64,000 nucleotides of DNA, from contig NZ_JAYKGJ010000002.1 of NCBI RefSeq assembly GCF_036860695.1, positions 254,001-318,000 on the forward strand, read 5' to 3'. Origin of the DNA: Rosettibacter firmus (GTDB taxonomy: Bacteria; Bacteroidota; Ignavibacteria; Ignavibacteriales; Melioribacteraceae). This document shows positions 17,480-28,099 of the stretch, piece by piece (within the stretch, counting starts at the first letter, position 1; the number at the start of each line of letters is the position of its first letter). The notes beneath the pieces are model-generated. The model was not told the origin of the DNA. It made no database searches and worked only from the letters and a program-made list of their open reading frames with translations. The translations under genes and the position numbers were made by a program.

Positions 17480-19576
17480 TTGAAAGAGTTCAATGCAGAA
17501 TCAATAAGAAACTTAGCATTAATCGGTCATGGTGGAAGTGGCAAAACTTCTATTTCTGAATTATTATTATTTACAACGGGACAAATTAACAGAATAGGAA
17601 AAATTGAAGAAGGAAATACTGTATCTGACTTTAATCAAAATGAGATTGAAAGACAAATTTCCATAGCCGCTTCTACCTTAAATATGGAATGGAATAGTAC
17701 TAAAGTTAATTTAATTGATACTCCGGGATTCCCGGATTTTATTGGTCAGGTAATTTCTAGTTTATATGTAGTTGATGTTGCTGTCTCTGTAATTAAAAGT
17801 GCAGAAGGTGTTGAAGTAGGTACAGAATTAACCTGGGATTATGTAAAAAAATATAAGCTTCCTGCTGCAATAATTATCAACAAAGTTGATAATGAACATT
17901 CCAAGTTTTTTGATACCGTACAAATGGCAAAAAACCGATTGAGTCCAGATGTAACTGTTGTTGCTTTTCCAGTTAAAGAAGGAGTTAATTTTAATTCCAT
18001 TATTGATTTAATAAAAATGAAAATGGTGACTTACGATGCTCCTGGTACTAAAAAGATTAGCGAAAGTGAAATACCAGCTGAATTGATGGATAAAGCTAAA
18101 AAATTAAGAGAAGAACTGATTGAAAAAGTTGCGGAATCTGATGAAGAGTTGATGAACAAGTTTTTTGAAGAAGGCACATTAAGCGAAGATGATTTAAATA
18201 AAGGTATTAAAGCTGCAATTATTAAAAAAGGATTAATTCCTGTATTTCCATTTGCAGCTACAAAAGGTGTTGGTGCTAATACTTTCCTTGATTTTATTGT
18301 TCATTACTTCCCGGCACCAAATGAAAGAGAACCTATCGAAGCTTTAATGAAAGAAGGAAATACAAAAGTAAAAGTAAATTGTGACGCAAACGGTGAACCA
18401 GTTTTGTTTATCTTTAAATCTCTTTCAGAACAACATGTTGGCGAATTATCTATCTTTAAAATTTATTCAGGAACGTTAACACCTGGAATAGATTTAATTA
18501 ATACACATAAAAATAAAGTTGAAAGATTAGGTCAGCTATTTACACTAAATGGTAGAAATAGAACTGAAGTAAGTAAACTATATGCAGGTGATATAGGTGC
18601 AGTAGTTAAATTGAAAGATAGTCACACTGGCGATACTCTTTGCTCAAAGAACTTTACAGTTGTTCTTCCAGAAATTGAATATCCAGAACCTGTAATTCGT
18701 TTTGCTGTAAAACCAAAAGCTAAAGGTGACGAAGATAAAATTTCCGCTGCATTGCATACTGCACACGAAGAAGAACCTACATTAATATCAAAGTATGATC
18801 CAGAAATTTCTCAGACAGTAATTGCAGGACAGGGAGAACTTCAATTAAATCTTGCTATAAAACTTCTTAAAGATCGATATGGAGTTGATGTGGATTTAGT
18901 TGAACCAAAAATTCCATATCGCGAGACAATTAAAGGTGTTTGTGAAGATGCAGAATATAAACACAAAAAACAATCAGGTGGACGTGGTCAATATGGTCAT
19001 GTACATTTGAAATTGGAACCACTTCCACGTGGTGCCGGTTTTGAATTTGTTGATGCAATTGTTGGTGGTGTTGTACCTGGACGATTTGTACCTGCGGTTG
19101 AAAAGGGACTCAGAGAAACTATGGCAAAAGGGATTCTAACTGGAAGTAAAGTTGTTGATATTAGAGTAACCTTATTTGATGGTACACATCATCCGGTCGA
19201 TTCTGATGAAATTTCATTTAAAATTGCTGCATCTCAAGCCTTTAAAAAAGGTTTCCTTGAAGCTAAACCAGTTCTCCTTGAACCAATTTATGACGTAACC
19301 ATCAAAATTCCAGAAGAATTTATGGGTGATGTAATGGGCGATATATCAAGTAGACGTGGTAAAATTCAGGGTATGGATTCAGAAAGTCCTTTCCAGATAA
19401 TTAAAGCAAAAATTCCACTTGCAGAATTGCATAAATATTCAACTCAATTGCGTAGTTTAACTTCTGGAAGAGGAATGTTCACAATGAGCTTTTCTCATTA
19501 CGAAGAAGTACCAAAAGAAATCGAAGCAAAAATTATTGAAGAATATCAAAAACAAAAAGAAGAAGAAGCAGAATAA
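17480..19576 (+). CDS. fusA: Elongation factor G paralogue (EF-G2 type)
   Basis: The start is TTG with AAGGAG upstream. The 698-residue protein has the full EF-G layout: G domain with P-loop GHGGSGKTS (about 13-21), switch region DTPGFPDF (about 78-85) and NKVD (about 135), then domains II, III, IV and V (last part PEEFMGDVMGDISSRRGKIQGM). Canonical EF-G has GHIDAGKT and a conserved EYMEQE region. The GHGGSGKT loop and shorter switch I mark this as the second EF-G class common in Bacteroidetes/Chlorobi. Such paralogues may act in recycling or in translation under special conditions rather than main elongation. A hairpin terminator follows. Confidence 0.88.
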   Translation: MKEFNAESIRNLALIGHGGSGKTSISELLLFTTGQINRIGKIEEGNTVSDFNQNEIERQISIAASTLNMEWNSTKVNLIDTPGFPDFIGQVISSLYVVDVAVSVIKSAEGVEVGTELTWDYVKKYKLPAAIIINKVDNEHSKFFDTVQMAKNRLSPDVTVVAFPVKEGVNFNSIIDLIKMKMVTYDAPGTKKISESEIPAELMDKAKKLREELIEKVAESDEELMNKFFEEGTLSEDDLNKGIKAAIIKKGLIPVFPFAATKGVGANTFLDFIVHYFPAPNEREPIEALMKEGNTKVKVNCDANGEPVLFIFKSLSEQHVGELSIFKIYSGTLTPGIDLINTHKNKVERLGQLFTLNGRNRTEVSKLYAGDIGAVVKLKDSHTGDTLCSKNFTVVLPEIEYPEPVIRFAVKPKAKGDEDKISAALHTAHEEEPTLISKYDPEISQTVIAGQGELQLNLAIKLLKDRYGVDVDLVEPKIPYRETIKGVCEDAEYKHKKQSGGRGQYGHVHLKLEPLPRGAGFEFVDAIVGGVVPGRFVPAVEKGLRETMAKGILTGSKVVDIRVTLFDGTHHPVDSDEISFKIAASQAFKKGFLEAKPVLLEPIYDVTIKIPEEFMGDVMGDISSRRGKIQGMDSESPFQIIKAKIPLAELHKYSTQLRSLTSGRGMFTMSFSHYEEVPKEIEAKIIEEYQKQKEEEAE

Positions 19577-19596
19577 ATTATTTCTATTTAATTTTG

Positions 19597-19621
19597 AGGC
19601 GGAATTATTTCCGCCTTTTTT
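19597..19621 (+). terminator. Rho-independent terminator after the EF-G gene
   Basis: An 8-base-pair stem, AGGCGGAA (19597-19604) with TTCCGCCT (19609-19616), encloses a four-base loop and is followed by a run of T. It is one of the few G+C-rich stems in this A+T-rich region and lies 20 bases after the stop codon. Confidence 0.9.
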
Positions 19622-19636
19622 ATTTATAGGAGATAT

Positions 19637-20155
19637 ATGAAAAGACTCTGGTCTCCCTGGCGATCACAATATATTGAATCTTTTATAAGAAAAAAGAATA
19701 ATAACGAATGCATTTTTTGTAATGCAGTTAACGAAAATATCAATGATGATAATTGCTTGAAAGTATTCGAAGGTAAATTATGTTATGTGATGTTAAATTT
19801 ATATCCATACAATAGTGGTCATGTAATGGTTATTCCACATCGTCATATTTCTTCATTCAGTCAATTAACTTCAGAAGAGATGATTGAAATAATGGAAACT
19901 GTTAAATTGACACTGGAAGCACTTGATATTACAATGAAACCACATGGTTATAACTACGGTGCAAATCTTGGAAAAGCAGCTGGAGCTGGTATAGATGACC
20001 ACATCCATTTTCATGTTGTGCCGAGATGGGATGGCGATACAAACTTTATTCCTGTTCTTGGAGAAGTAAAAGTAATATCTCAGGATTTACTTCAAACAAA
20101 AAAAAATTTAATTAACGCATTTGAAAAGATAATTAATAAAAAAAATGAAAAATAA
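19637..20155 (+). CDS. HIT-family nucleotide hydrolase/transferase
   Basis: The 172-residue protein opens MKRLWSPWRSQYI and carries a zinc-type CIFC cluster (about 30-33). The histidine-triad motif HIHFHVVPRW lies near residues 121-130. This combination is typical of the diadenosine-polyphosphate hydrolase / AP4A phosphorylase branch of HIT proteins, which act in the cytoplasm on nucleotide polyphosphates. AGGAGAT precedes the ATG. It overlaps the next gene by 11 bases, so the two are translationally coupled. The exact substrate is not readable from sequence. Confidence 0.85.
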   Translation: MKRLWSPWRSQYIESFIRKKNNNECIFCNAVNENINDDNCLKVFEGKLCYVMLNLYPYNSGHVMVIPHRHISSFSQLTSEEMIEIMETVKLTLEALDITMKPHGYNYGANLGKAAGAGIDDHIHFHVVPRWDGDTNFIPVLGEVKVISQDLLQTKKNLINAFEKIINKKNEK

Positions 20156-21302
20156 AATTAATGTTCTCGTAGCTCCAAATAGTTTTAAAGAATGTGCAGA
20201 TTCTGTTGAACTTGTAAAATTATTTGAAATCTCTTTTGATAAAATTCTTAAAAGCAATATTAAACCATATGTTGATTTTATTTATAAACCAATCTCCGAT
20301 GGAGGAGATGGATTTTTAGAAGTATGTAAATACCATTTCGGTTTAGAAAAACTTCATTTTGAAATTTCTAATCCACATAACAATGAAAAATTTTTATGCC
20401 CTGTCGGTTATTGGGAAGAAAAAAAATTATTATTTATTGAATCTGCAGAGGTTCTGGGATTTAAAAAAATACCAGAAGAATTTCGTAATCCAATGGTGCT
20501 CTCTTCAAAAGGAATGGGAGAACTTTTACTCCAGATACTTGATGGATGCGAAAATGGTTTAATTGATATTGAAAAGATATTAATAGGAATTGGAGGAACA
20601 GGAACAAATGACCTCGGTCTCGGAATGATGGAAGTATTTGGACTGGAATTATATGATAAAGAAAATAATAAATTAGAAGTAATTCCAAAAAATTTTGAAT
20701 TAGCTCAAAAAATTGTTGTACCAGAAATTCAACTGCCTTTTAAAATAGAAACTATAATAGATGTTCAAAATCCTTTACTCGGTAATAAAGGTGCAATCAA
20801 AGCTTTTGCTCGTCAAAAAGGAGCAAAAGAAGAAGATATAATTCATCTTGAAAAAGGTTTTCAAAACATTCTAAAAGAGCTTGAACTTGATAATGAATTT
20901 ATTTCTAAACTAAGTGGAGCAGGTGGAGGATTAGCAGCAGGATTTAAAATATTTTTTAATGCCGAAGAAATGTATGCAACTGATTTTATCAAAAATAATC
21001 TCAATATAAATTCTGAAAGTAGTATCTATAATCTTGTTATAACAGGAGAAGGAAAATTTGATTTCCAGAGCCAGATGAATAAAGGTTCTATGATAATTGC
21101 AAATGAATTTACAAAAAAGAATATTCCTGTTTTTATTGTTTGTGGCGAAGCAAATGTAAATTTACCTGATGATGAAAATATTCGTGTTATAGAATTAGCT
21201 GAATATTTTGATACTACAGAAGAATCAATTAAAAATATCGACCTTGGTATTGAAATAGCATGTAAACAAATAATTAAATTTATTACAAAACTTATTGAAT
21301 AA
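20145..21302 (+). CDS. Glycerate kinase (GlxK/GarK type)
   Basis: The 385-residue protein has the type-I glycerate kinase signatures VLVAPNSFKECADSVEL at the N-terminus, PISDGGDGFLEV (about 48-59), a glycine-rich IGIGGTGTNDLGLGM (about 146-160), SGAGGGLAAG (about 259-268) and TGEGKFDFQSQMNKG (about 300-314). It phosphorylates D-glycerate to a phosphoglycerate, feeding glycolysis. Its start lies within the end of the HIT gene. Glycerate can come from hexuronate or aldarate breakdown, but a link to the pectin locus is only a suggestion. Confidence 0.88.
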   Translation: MKNKINVLVAPNSFKECADSVELVKLFEISFDKILKSNIKPYVDFIYKPISDGGDGFLEVCKYHFGLEKLHFEISNPHNNEKFLCPVGYWEEKKLLFIESAEVLGFKKIPEEFRNPMVLSSKGMGELLLQILDGCENGLIDIEKILIGIGGTGTNDLGLGMMEVFGLELYDKENNKLEVIPKNFELAQKIVVPEIQLPFKIETIIDVQNPLLGNKGAIKAFARQKGAKEEDIIHLEKGFQNILKELELDNEFISKLSGAGGGLAAGFKIFFNAEEMYATDFIKNNLNINSESSIYNLVITGEGKFDFQSQMNKGSMIIANEFTKKNIPVFIVCGEANVNLPDDENIRVIELAEYFDTTEESIKNIDLGIEIACKQIIKFITKLIE

Positions 21303-21307
21303 ATAAA

Positions 21308-22237
21308 GTGACAAAAATGGAAAATGAATTTGAGAAAATAGAAAGGGTAAAAGTAGCAGCACTTGATGAAATTCTTGGTAAAAAATTTCCTGTCCTTGAT
21401 GATGGTTTTATTCGAGTAATTGACTATATGGGTTCAGATGAATCGATTGTTCAGGCTGCAAGAGTTTCTTATGGAAAAGGAACAAAAAAAGTTAGCGAAG
21501 ATAGAGCTTTAATAAGATATTTATTACGTAATAGACATACAACACCATTTGAAATGTGTGAAATTAAATTTCATGTTCGAGTACCAATGGATACATGGCG
21601 TCAATGGATTAGACATCGCACTGCAAATGTTAATGAATATTCAACACGATACTCAATTGCAATAGATGCTACACAAAAAACCAGTCCAACTCAATGGCGT
21701 ATTCAAGCTAAAGATAATAAACAGGGGAGTGATGGTTTTTTAAATGAAGAAATTGGTAAAAAACTTTCTCAACGCGAAGAAGAACTTCAAAATTTTGCAC
21801 GAGAAATATACCAGGAAAGACTTGAACTTGGTGTTGCTCGTGAACAGGCAAGAAAAGATTTGCCACTTTCAACTTACACAGAAGCTTACTGGAAAATTGA
21901 TCTTCATAACCTTTTGCATTTTTTATCTCTTAGAATGGATTCTCATGCACAATATGAAATTCGTAGTTATGCAAATGTAATAGGGAACGAAATTGTTTCT
22001 CGCTGGTGTCCAATAACATGGGAAGCATTTCAGGATTATCAGATGAACTCACTTTCACTCTCTGCTAATGAAATTAAAATTGTTAATGCAATAATTCATA
22101 ATAAAATTGATGATGCTTTAAAAATTGCTAAAGAATTAGGCTGGTTAAATAAAATTGAAAATAGACTGGTGCGTAACAGAGAAAGAAATGAATTTGAAGA
22201 AAAATTGGAACGCCTGGGATTGCAAAAACCATGGTGA
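21308..22237 (+). CDS. thyX: Flavin-dependent thymidylate synthase
   Basis: The frame begins at GTG 21308, with an alternative ATG at 21317. The 309-residue protein has the defining RHR-x7-S motif as RHRTANVNEYS (about 101-111) followed by TRYS. It also has HTTPFEMCEIKFHVRVPMDTWRQW before it, and the C-terminal LRMDSHAQYEIRSYA segment that binds FAD and dUMP. The enzyme methylates dUMP to dTMP using methylenetetrahydrofolate and FAD/NADPH and returns tetrahydrofolate rather than dihydrofolate. It has about 40 extra residues at the C-terminus relative to Thermotoga ThyX. folA follows after 174 bases. Confidence 0.93.
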   Translation: MTKMENEFEKIERVKVAALDEILGKKFPVLDDGFIRVIDYMGSDESIVQAARVSYGKGTKKVSEDRALIRYLLRNRHTTPFEMCEIKFHVRVPMDTWRQWIRHRTANVNEYSTRYSIAIDATQKTSPTQWRIQAKDNKQGSDGFLNEEIGKKLSQREEELQNFAREIYQERLELGVAREQARKDLPLSTYTEAYWKIDLHNLLHFLSLRMDSHAQYEIRSYANVIGNEIVSRWCPITWEAFQDYQMNSLSLSANEIKIVNAIIHNKIDDALKIAKELGWLNKIENRLVRNRERNEFEEKLERLGLQKPW

Positions 22238-22411
22238 GTTAATTTTTTCAATTAATCGACTAAATATTAAGATTCTCGTAGTGTGATACACTTCATGAAA
22301 TTACCGATTAAATTAACTATGCGATTAATGGTAAGAATATAATAAAGTAAAGTTTATTATAATTGTTACTCAGGAGAATAAAATAATATTAAAAAATTTT
22401 TTAGAAGTAAT

Positions 22412-22891
22412 TTGAAAAAGATAATAATAGCGGCTGTATCAGAAAATTTTGTGATAGGTAAGAATGGTAGAATTCCCTGGCATAATAAAGAAGAAATCGC
22501 ACATTTTCGTAAAACTACCACTGGATTTCCAGTTTTAATGGGAAGAAAAACTTTTGAATCGATTGGAAATCCATTAAAAGATAGAATTAATATTGTCATA
22601 ACTCACAATAAATTTTATAATCAACAATTTCCACAAGTACTTGTTTTTGATTCAATTACCAGTGCTTTAGAATATTGTGAAAAAAAATTTGAAAAAGTTT
22701 TTATAATTGGTGGAGAAAGTATTTTTAATCAAACAATTTTAATAGCTGATGAAATTATATTATCGAAAATGAAATTCAATATTGATGGAGATGCACACTT
22801 TCCATATTTTGAACTAAATCAATGGGAATTAAGTTCTGTTGAAGATTTTAAAGATTTTACAATTTATCATTATATTAAAAAACAAAATTAG
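22412..22891 (+). CDS. folA: Dihydrofolate reductase
   Basis: The likely start is TTG (MKKIIIAAVSENFVIG). The 159 residues show DHFR landmarks: AAVSENFVIGKNGRIPWHNKEE with the conserved W, acidic E near 26-27, TTTGFPVLMGRKTFESIG for cofactor binding, and FIIGGESIFNQ. It reduces dihydrofolate to tetrahydrofolate with NADPH. The length is that of a normal monofunctional DHFR. It ends exactly where mutL begins. DHFR beside ThyX is notable because ThyX does not produce dihydrofolate. Confidence 0.92.
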   Translation: MKKIIIAAVSENFVIGKNGRIPWHNKEEIAHFRKTTTGFPVLMGRKTFESIGNPLKDRINIVITHNKFYNQQFPQVLVFDSITSALEYCEKKFEKVFIIGGESIFNQTILIADEIILSKMKFNIDGDAHFPYFELNQWELSSVEDFKDFTIYHYIKKQN

Positions 22892-24745
22892 TTGAGAATC
22901 ACATTGAATAATAAAATAAAAATATTACCAGAAAATGTTGCAAACAAAATAGCAGCTGGCGAAGTTGTTAATCGTCCCGAATCTGTTGTTAAAGAATTAC
23001 TCGAAAATTCAATAGATGCAGGAGCAAATAAAATTGATGTGATTATAAAAAATGCAGGTAAATCTTTAATTCAGGTGGTTGATGATGGTATTGGTATGAG
23101 CGAAGAAGATGCTGTGCTTTGTGTTCAACGACACGCAACAAGTAAAATTTCTACAATAGAAGATCTCGAAGCAATTTCAACTTTTGGTTTCAGGGGCGAA
23201 GCCTTAGCTTCAATTGCAGCAGTAAGCCAGTTTGAGTTGAAAACTAAAAGAGAAGAAGATGAATTAGGTACCATAATTAAAATTGAAGGAGATGGAAATC
23301 TTCTTGTTGAAAAAGGATCTTTCCCTCGTGGGACTTCAGTATCTGTTAAGAATTTATTTTTTAATGTTCCAGCAAGAAGAAATTTTTTAAAAAGTAACGC
23401 AACAGAATTAAAACATATTATTGATGCGTTTAAAAGATCTGCACTAAGTCATCCAGAAATAAGTTTTAAATTTTACAATGAAGATGACTTAATATTCGAT
23501 TTCCCTGCTTGCTCAATTCATGAACGAATGAAAGCAATCTTTGCAGAAAATATAATTGATGCTCTCCTCGAAGTTAAAGAGTTAACAGATTATATAAGTT
23601 TAACTGGCTTCGTTACTAAACCTGCTTATTTACAAAAGAGTAAAGGCGAACAATATTTCTTTTTGAATAAAAGATATGTAACAAATAAAATAATTAATCA
23701 TGCTGTCTATAGTGCCTATGAAAATATTCTTGAAAAAGGTGATTATCCATTCTTTGTTTTATTTATGACAATCGATCCTCATAAAGTAGATGTTAATGTG
23801 CATCCTTCGAAACTCGAAGTTAAATTTGATGATGAAAGAGAAATTTATGCATTTGTACACGCTGTAATTAAAAAAACACTTGGTAGTTATGATTTAGTGC
23901 CAAATGTTTCACTTGAAGGGAATACTACTGATGTAACTATGAAATTTCAGAATTTCAAATCAATTGAAAAGGAAGATTTTAGCGATAGACCATTTAGTAA
24001 ACAATTTGAATCAAAAAGAACACCAATCTTTAGTGAAGATGATATTGAACGTTTATTCGGAAATTTAAACAAAGATATAAAAGCTGCTGCATCACCTTCA
24101 GAAGTTCCTCATCCATTTGAATCAAAACAAATTGAAATTACTCATCAATTCGATGGCACTACAAATTCAGAAGCGGATTCTCCTTTTATTGTAATGCTAC
24201 ATAATAAATATATTTTATCTCAAATTAAAAGTGGTTTGATGATTATTGATGCTCACGTTGCTCACGAAAGAATCTTATACGAACAAGCATTACAGTCTTT
24301 TGATGCAAATATACCTTTTTCACAACAATTACTTTTTCCACAATCAATTCAACTTGATCCAGCTGATTATCAATTAGCAAAAGATCTCGAACCATACTTA
24401 ACTAATCTTGGCTTTGTTATAAAATTCAAAGCAAAAAATGTAATTGATGTGATCGGGATTCCATCAGACATAAAAGCTCAACACGAAATTGATATTTTAC
24501 TTGATATACTTCACGAATTTCGTAAAAATCAACAGGAAAAAAGGCTCGATATTAAAGATAATCTTGCAAAATCATATTCGTGTAAAGCAGCAATCAAAGC
24601 AGGTGATAAATTAAATGAAAGAGAAATGAGAATACTTGTCGATAAATTATTTGCAACTTCAATGCCTTATGTTTGTCCACACGGTAGACCAATTATAATA
24701 AAAATACCTATAGAAGAATTTGATAAACGTTTTGGAAGAACATAA
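22892..24745 (+). CDS. mutL: DNA mismatch repair protein, endonuclease type
   Basis: The start is TTG directly after the folA stop, with a further TTG four codons later. The 617 residues comprise an N-terminal GHKL ATPase (IAAGEVVNRPESVVKELLEN, DAGANKI, DDGIGM, GFRGEALASI, TSVSVKNLFFNVPARR) and a C-terminal dimerisation/nuclease domain. The latter has DAHVAHERILYE (about 453-464), a variant of the D-Q-H-A-x2-E-x4-E metal motif, plus SCKAAIKAG and CPHGRP. These show a nicking MutL, as expected in bacteria without MutH. It couples MutS mismatch detection to strand incision. The gap to the next gene is 11 bases. Confidence 0.93.
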   Translation: MRITLNNKIKILPENVANKIAAGEVVNRPESVVKELLENSIDAGANKIDVIIKNAGKSLIQVVDDGIGMSEEDAVLCVQRHATSKISTIEDLEAISTFGFRGEALASIAAVSQFELKTKREEDELGTIIKIEGDGNLLVEKGSFPRGTSVSVKNLFFNVPARRNFLKSNATELKHIIDAFKRSALSHPEISFKFYNEDDLIFDFPACSIHERMKAIFAENIIDALLEVKELTDYISLTGFVTKPAYLQKSKGEQYFFLNKRYVTNKIINHAVYSAYENILEKGDYPFFVLFMTIDPHKVDVNVHPSKLEVKFDDEREIYAFVHAVIKKTLGSYDLVPNVSLEGNTTDVTMKFQNFKSIEKEDFSDRPFSKQFESKRTPIFSEDDIERLFGNLNKDIKAAASPSEVPHPFESKQIEITHQFDGTTNSEADSPFIVMLHNKYILSQIKSGLMIIDAHVAHERILYEQALQSFDANIPFSQQLLFPQSIQLDPADYQLAKDLEPYLTNLGFVIKFKAKNVIDVIGIPSDIKAQHEIDILLDILHEFRKNQQEKRLDIKDNLAKSYSCKAAIKAGDKLNEREMRILVDKLFATSMPYVCPHGRPIIIKIPIEEFDKRFGRT

Positions 24746-24756
24746 ATAATATTTAG

Positions 24757-25638
24757 ATGGACTCTTTGAAAAAAATAATTTTGTATCTGAGATTAATACG
24801 GATTACTAACTGGCTGAAAAATATTTTTGTATTTGTACCACTTGTTTTTTCAAAACATCTATTCAACTTAGATTATTTTTATAAAGCAGTAATTGCTTTT
24901 CTTATTTTTTCTTTTGCATCAAGTCTTGTTTATGTTTTTAATGACATAGTCGATGTTGAAAGAGATCGAGTTCATCCTGTCAAAAAAAATAGACCTCTTG
25001 CAGCTAATTTGTTAAGCTTACAGGAAGCAAAGATTATATTAATTATTTTATCTCTTCTTACTATTACTTTATGTATTACTATCTGGAATGAATTTGTATA
25101 TGTTGTTTTTATATATATCCTTATTAATATTTTTTATTCATTGTACTTGAAAAATATAGTTATTGTTGATGTTTTTTGTATAGCTGCAGGTTTTATGCTA
25201 CGTGTTATTGGTGGTGCATTAATAATCTCAGTTTATATTTCTAACTGGCTTATACTTACTACACTATTTTTATCTTTGTTCTTAGCAATAATGAAAAGAA
25301 GGTTAGAATTTATTAGTTATCAAAAAATTGAAATGCAGCGAGAAGTGCTGAATAAATATACACTTAATTTTATTGATCAAATGGTTTCTCTTACATCGGC
25401 AGGAGTTGTTATATCATATGCTTTGTATACAGTTGCATCGAGAACTATTTTATTATTTGGTACAGAAAAATTAATTTATACAACAATCTTTGTTTTGTTT
25501 GGAATTTTTCGTTATATGTATATAGCTTTTAAAGAAAATAAAGGGGAAAATGTTATTGAAGTATTATTAATAGATAAACCAATGATTTTTAATTTATTAC
25601 TTTATATCGTTACTACATTATTAATAATTTACTTCTAA
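24757..25638 (+). CDS. UbiA-family prenyltransferase (decaprenyl-phosphate phosphoribosyltransferase-like)
   Basis: The 293-residue membrane protein has about eight hydrophobic helices. The first polyprenyl-binding motif is NDIVDVERDRVHPVKKNRPLA (about 62-82), where the two aspartate clusters and the P-x-K-x-x-RP ending are characteristic of the DPPR-synthase branch rather than UbiA or MenA. Related enzymes transfer phosphoribose from PRPP to polyprenyl phosphate, giving the donor for arabinose/ribose units in glycans. This substrate is inferred from the motif. The gene lies between mutL and a CNNM-type gene with tight spacing. Confidence 0.78.
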   Translation: MDSLKKIILYLRLIRITNWLKNIFVFVPLVFSKHLFNLDYFYKAVIAFLIFSFASSLVYVFNDIVDVERDRVHPVKKNRPLAANLLSLQEAKIILIILSLLTITLCITIWNEFVYVVFIYILINIFYSLYLKNIVIVDVFCIAAGFMLRVIGGALIISVYISNWLILTTLFLSLFLAIMKRRLEFISYQKIEMQREVLNKYTLNFIDQMVSLTSAGVVISYALYTVASRTILLFGTEKLIYTTIFVLFGIFRYMYIAFKENKGENVIEVLLIDKPMIFNLLLYIVTTLLIIYF

Positions 25639-25643
25639 ATAAT

Positions 25644-26879
25644 ATGATTGATGAGATACTTGGATTAATAATATTACTATTTCTTAGTGCATTTTTTTCA
25701 TCTTCTGAAATAGCTTACATTATAGCAAATAAAATAAAAATAGAGTTGCGAGCAAGAAAAGGAAATATTTATGCTAAAAATGCCTACTATTTTGTAAAAA
25801 ATCCTGATAACTTCTTTTCAACAATTCTAATCTCAAATAATATAGTAAACATTGCATTTGCTTCAATAATCTCATTCTTTTTGATTACATATTTTAATCT
25901 GGAAGAATTTGAGATACTTTTATTATCTTCATTTCTAATTCTACTATTTGGAGAGTTGATACCAAAATATCTTGGGACTGAACTTGCAGATTTACTCATT
26001 TTAATTTCATCAATACCACTTAGAATAATTTCATTATTGCTTTATCCTTTATCAAAAATTACGAGTAACATTTCTTTAATAATAAATAAAATGGGAAAAA
26101 TTGAAGAAGAAAATATATTAACTGTTGTTGATAGAGAAGATATACAGAATTTAATCGAAGAGAGTACTAAAGCAAAAAAAATTGACGAAGAACAATCTGA
26201 TATAATTTATAAAGTAATCGAAATTAAAGAACAAAAAGTTTACGAAGCAATGACTCCAAGAACTGATATAGTAGGAGTAGACATCAATAGCACAATTGAA
26301 GAAGTAATTGAAAAGTTTATAGAATCTGGTTATTCAAAACTTATTGTATATGAAGAAAATCTTGATAACATCAAAGGGATGGTTTTGATTAAAGATCTAT
26401 TCAATATGCCAGATAACTTAAGGTCAATAATGCGAGAAGTTGTTTTTGTTCCAGAAACCAAAAAAAGTCTTGAAATGCTGAATGAATTTCTTGAAAAACA
26501 ATTTTCTATTGCTGTAGTTGTTGATGAGTTTGGTGGCACCGCTGGAATTGTAACAATGGAAGATTTGATAGAAGAATTATTTGGTGAAATTAGAGATGAA
26601 TATGATGTTGAAGAGAAAATAGTGAAAAAAATTAATAATAATACTTTTATATTAAGTGGTAAAGTTGAAATAGATTATCTTAATGAAGAATTAAATTTTG
26701 GAATTGAAGAAGGTGAATATGAAACAATAGCTGGTTATGTAACTACAAAATTAGGAAGAATCCCGCTTAAAGGGGAATCATTCAAAATAGACCACTTTAC
26801 TATTCTTATTCTTAAATCAAGCAAAACAAAAATTGATTTAATGAAAGTTATTGTTGAACTCGAAACCAGAGAAAGTTAA
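25644..26879 (+). CDS. CNNM/CorC-type membrane protein with CBS pair (hemolysin family)
   Basis: The 411-residue protein has an N-terminal DUF21/CNNM membrane domain (about 1-150) with FFSSSEIAYI and NPDNFFSTILISNNIVNIAFAS. A CBS pair follows (about 200-320, containing MTPRTDIVGVD and VVDEFGGTAGIVTMEDLIEELFGEIRDE), then the small CorC/HlyC domain (about 330-408). Family members are linked to magnesium or cobalt efflux or homeostasis. The old haemolysin name does not imply toxicity. The start codon ATG stands five bases after the previous stop, consistent with one operon running from folA. Confidence 0.88.
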   Translation: MIDEILGLIILLFLSAFFSSSEIAYIIANKIKIELRARKGNIYAKNAYYFVKNPDNFFSTILISNNIVNIAFASIISFFLITYFNLEEFEILLLSSFLILLFGELIPKYLGTELADLLILISSIPLRIISLLLYPLSKITSNISLIINKMGKIEEENILTVVDREDIQNLIEESTKAKKIDEEQSDIIYKVIEIKEQKVYEAMTPRTDIVGVDINSTIEEVIEKFIESGYSKLIVYEENLDNIKGMVLIKDLFNMPDNLRSIMREVVFVPETKKSLEMLNEFLEKQFSIAVVVDEFGGTAGIVTMEDLIEELFGEIRDEYDVEEKIVKKINNNTFILSGKVEIDYLNEELNFGIEEGEYETIAGYVTTKLGRIPLKGESFKIDHFTILILKSSKTKIDLMKVIVELETRES

Positions 26880-26941
26880 CCTTCATTTATCTTACAGGTG
26901 GATAAATCAAAAATTCTTTATCTTTGAAAATAAATAATTGA

Positions 26942-28096
<1,155 letters not shown>

Positions 28097-28099
28097 AAA

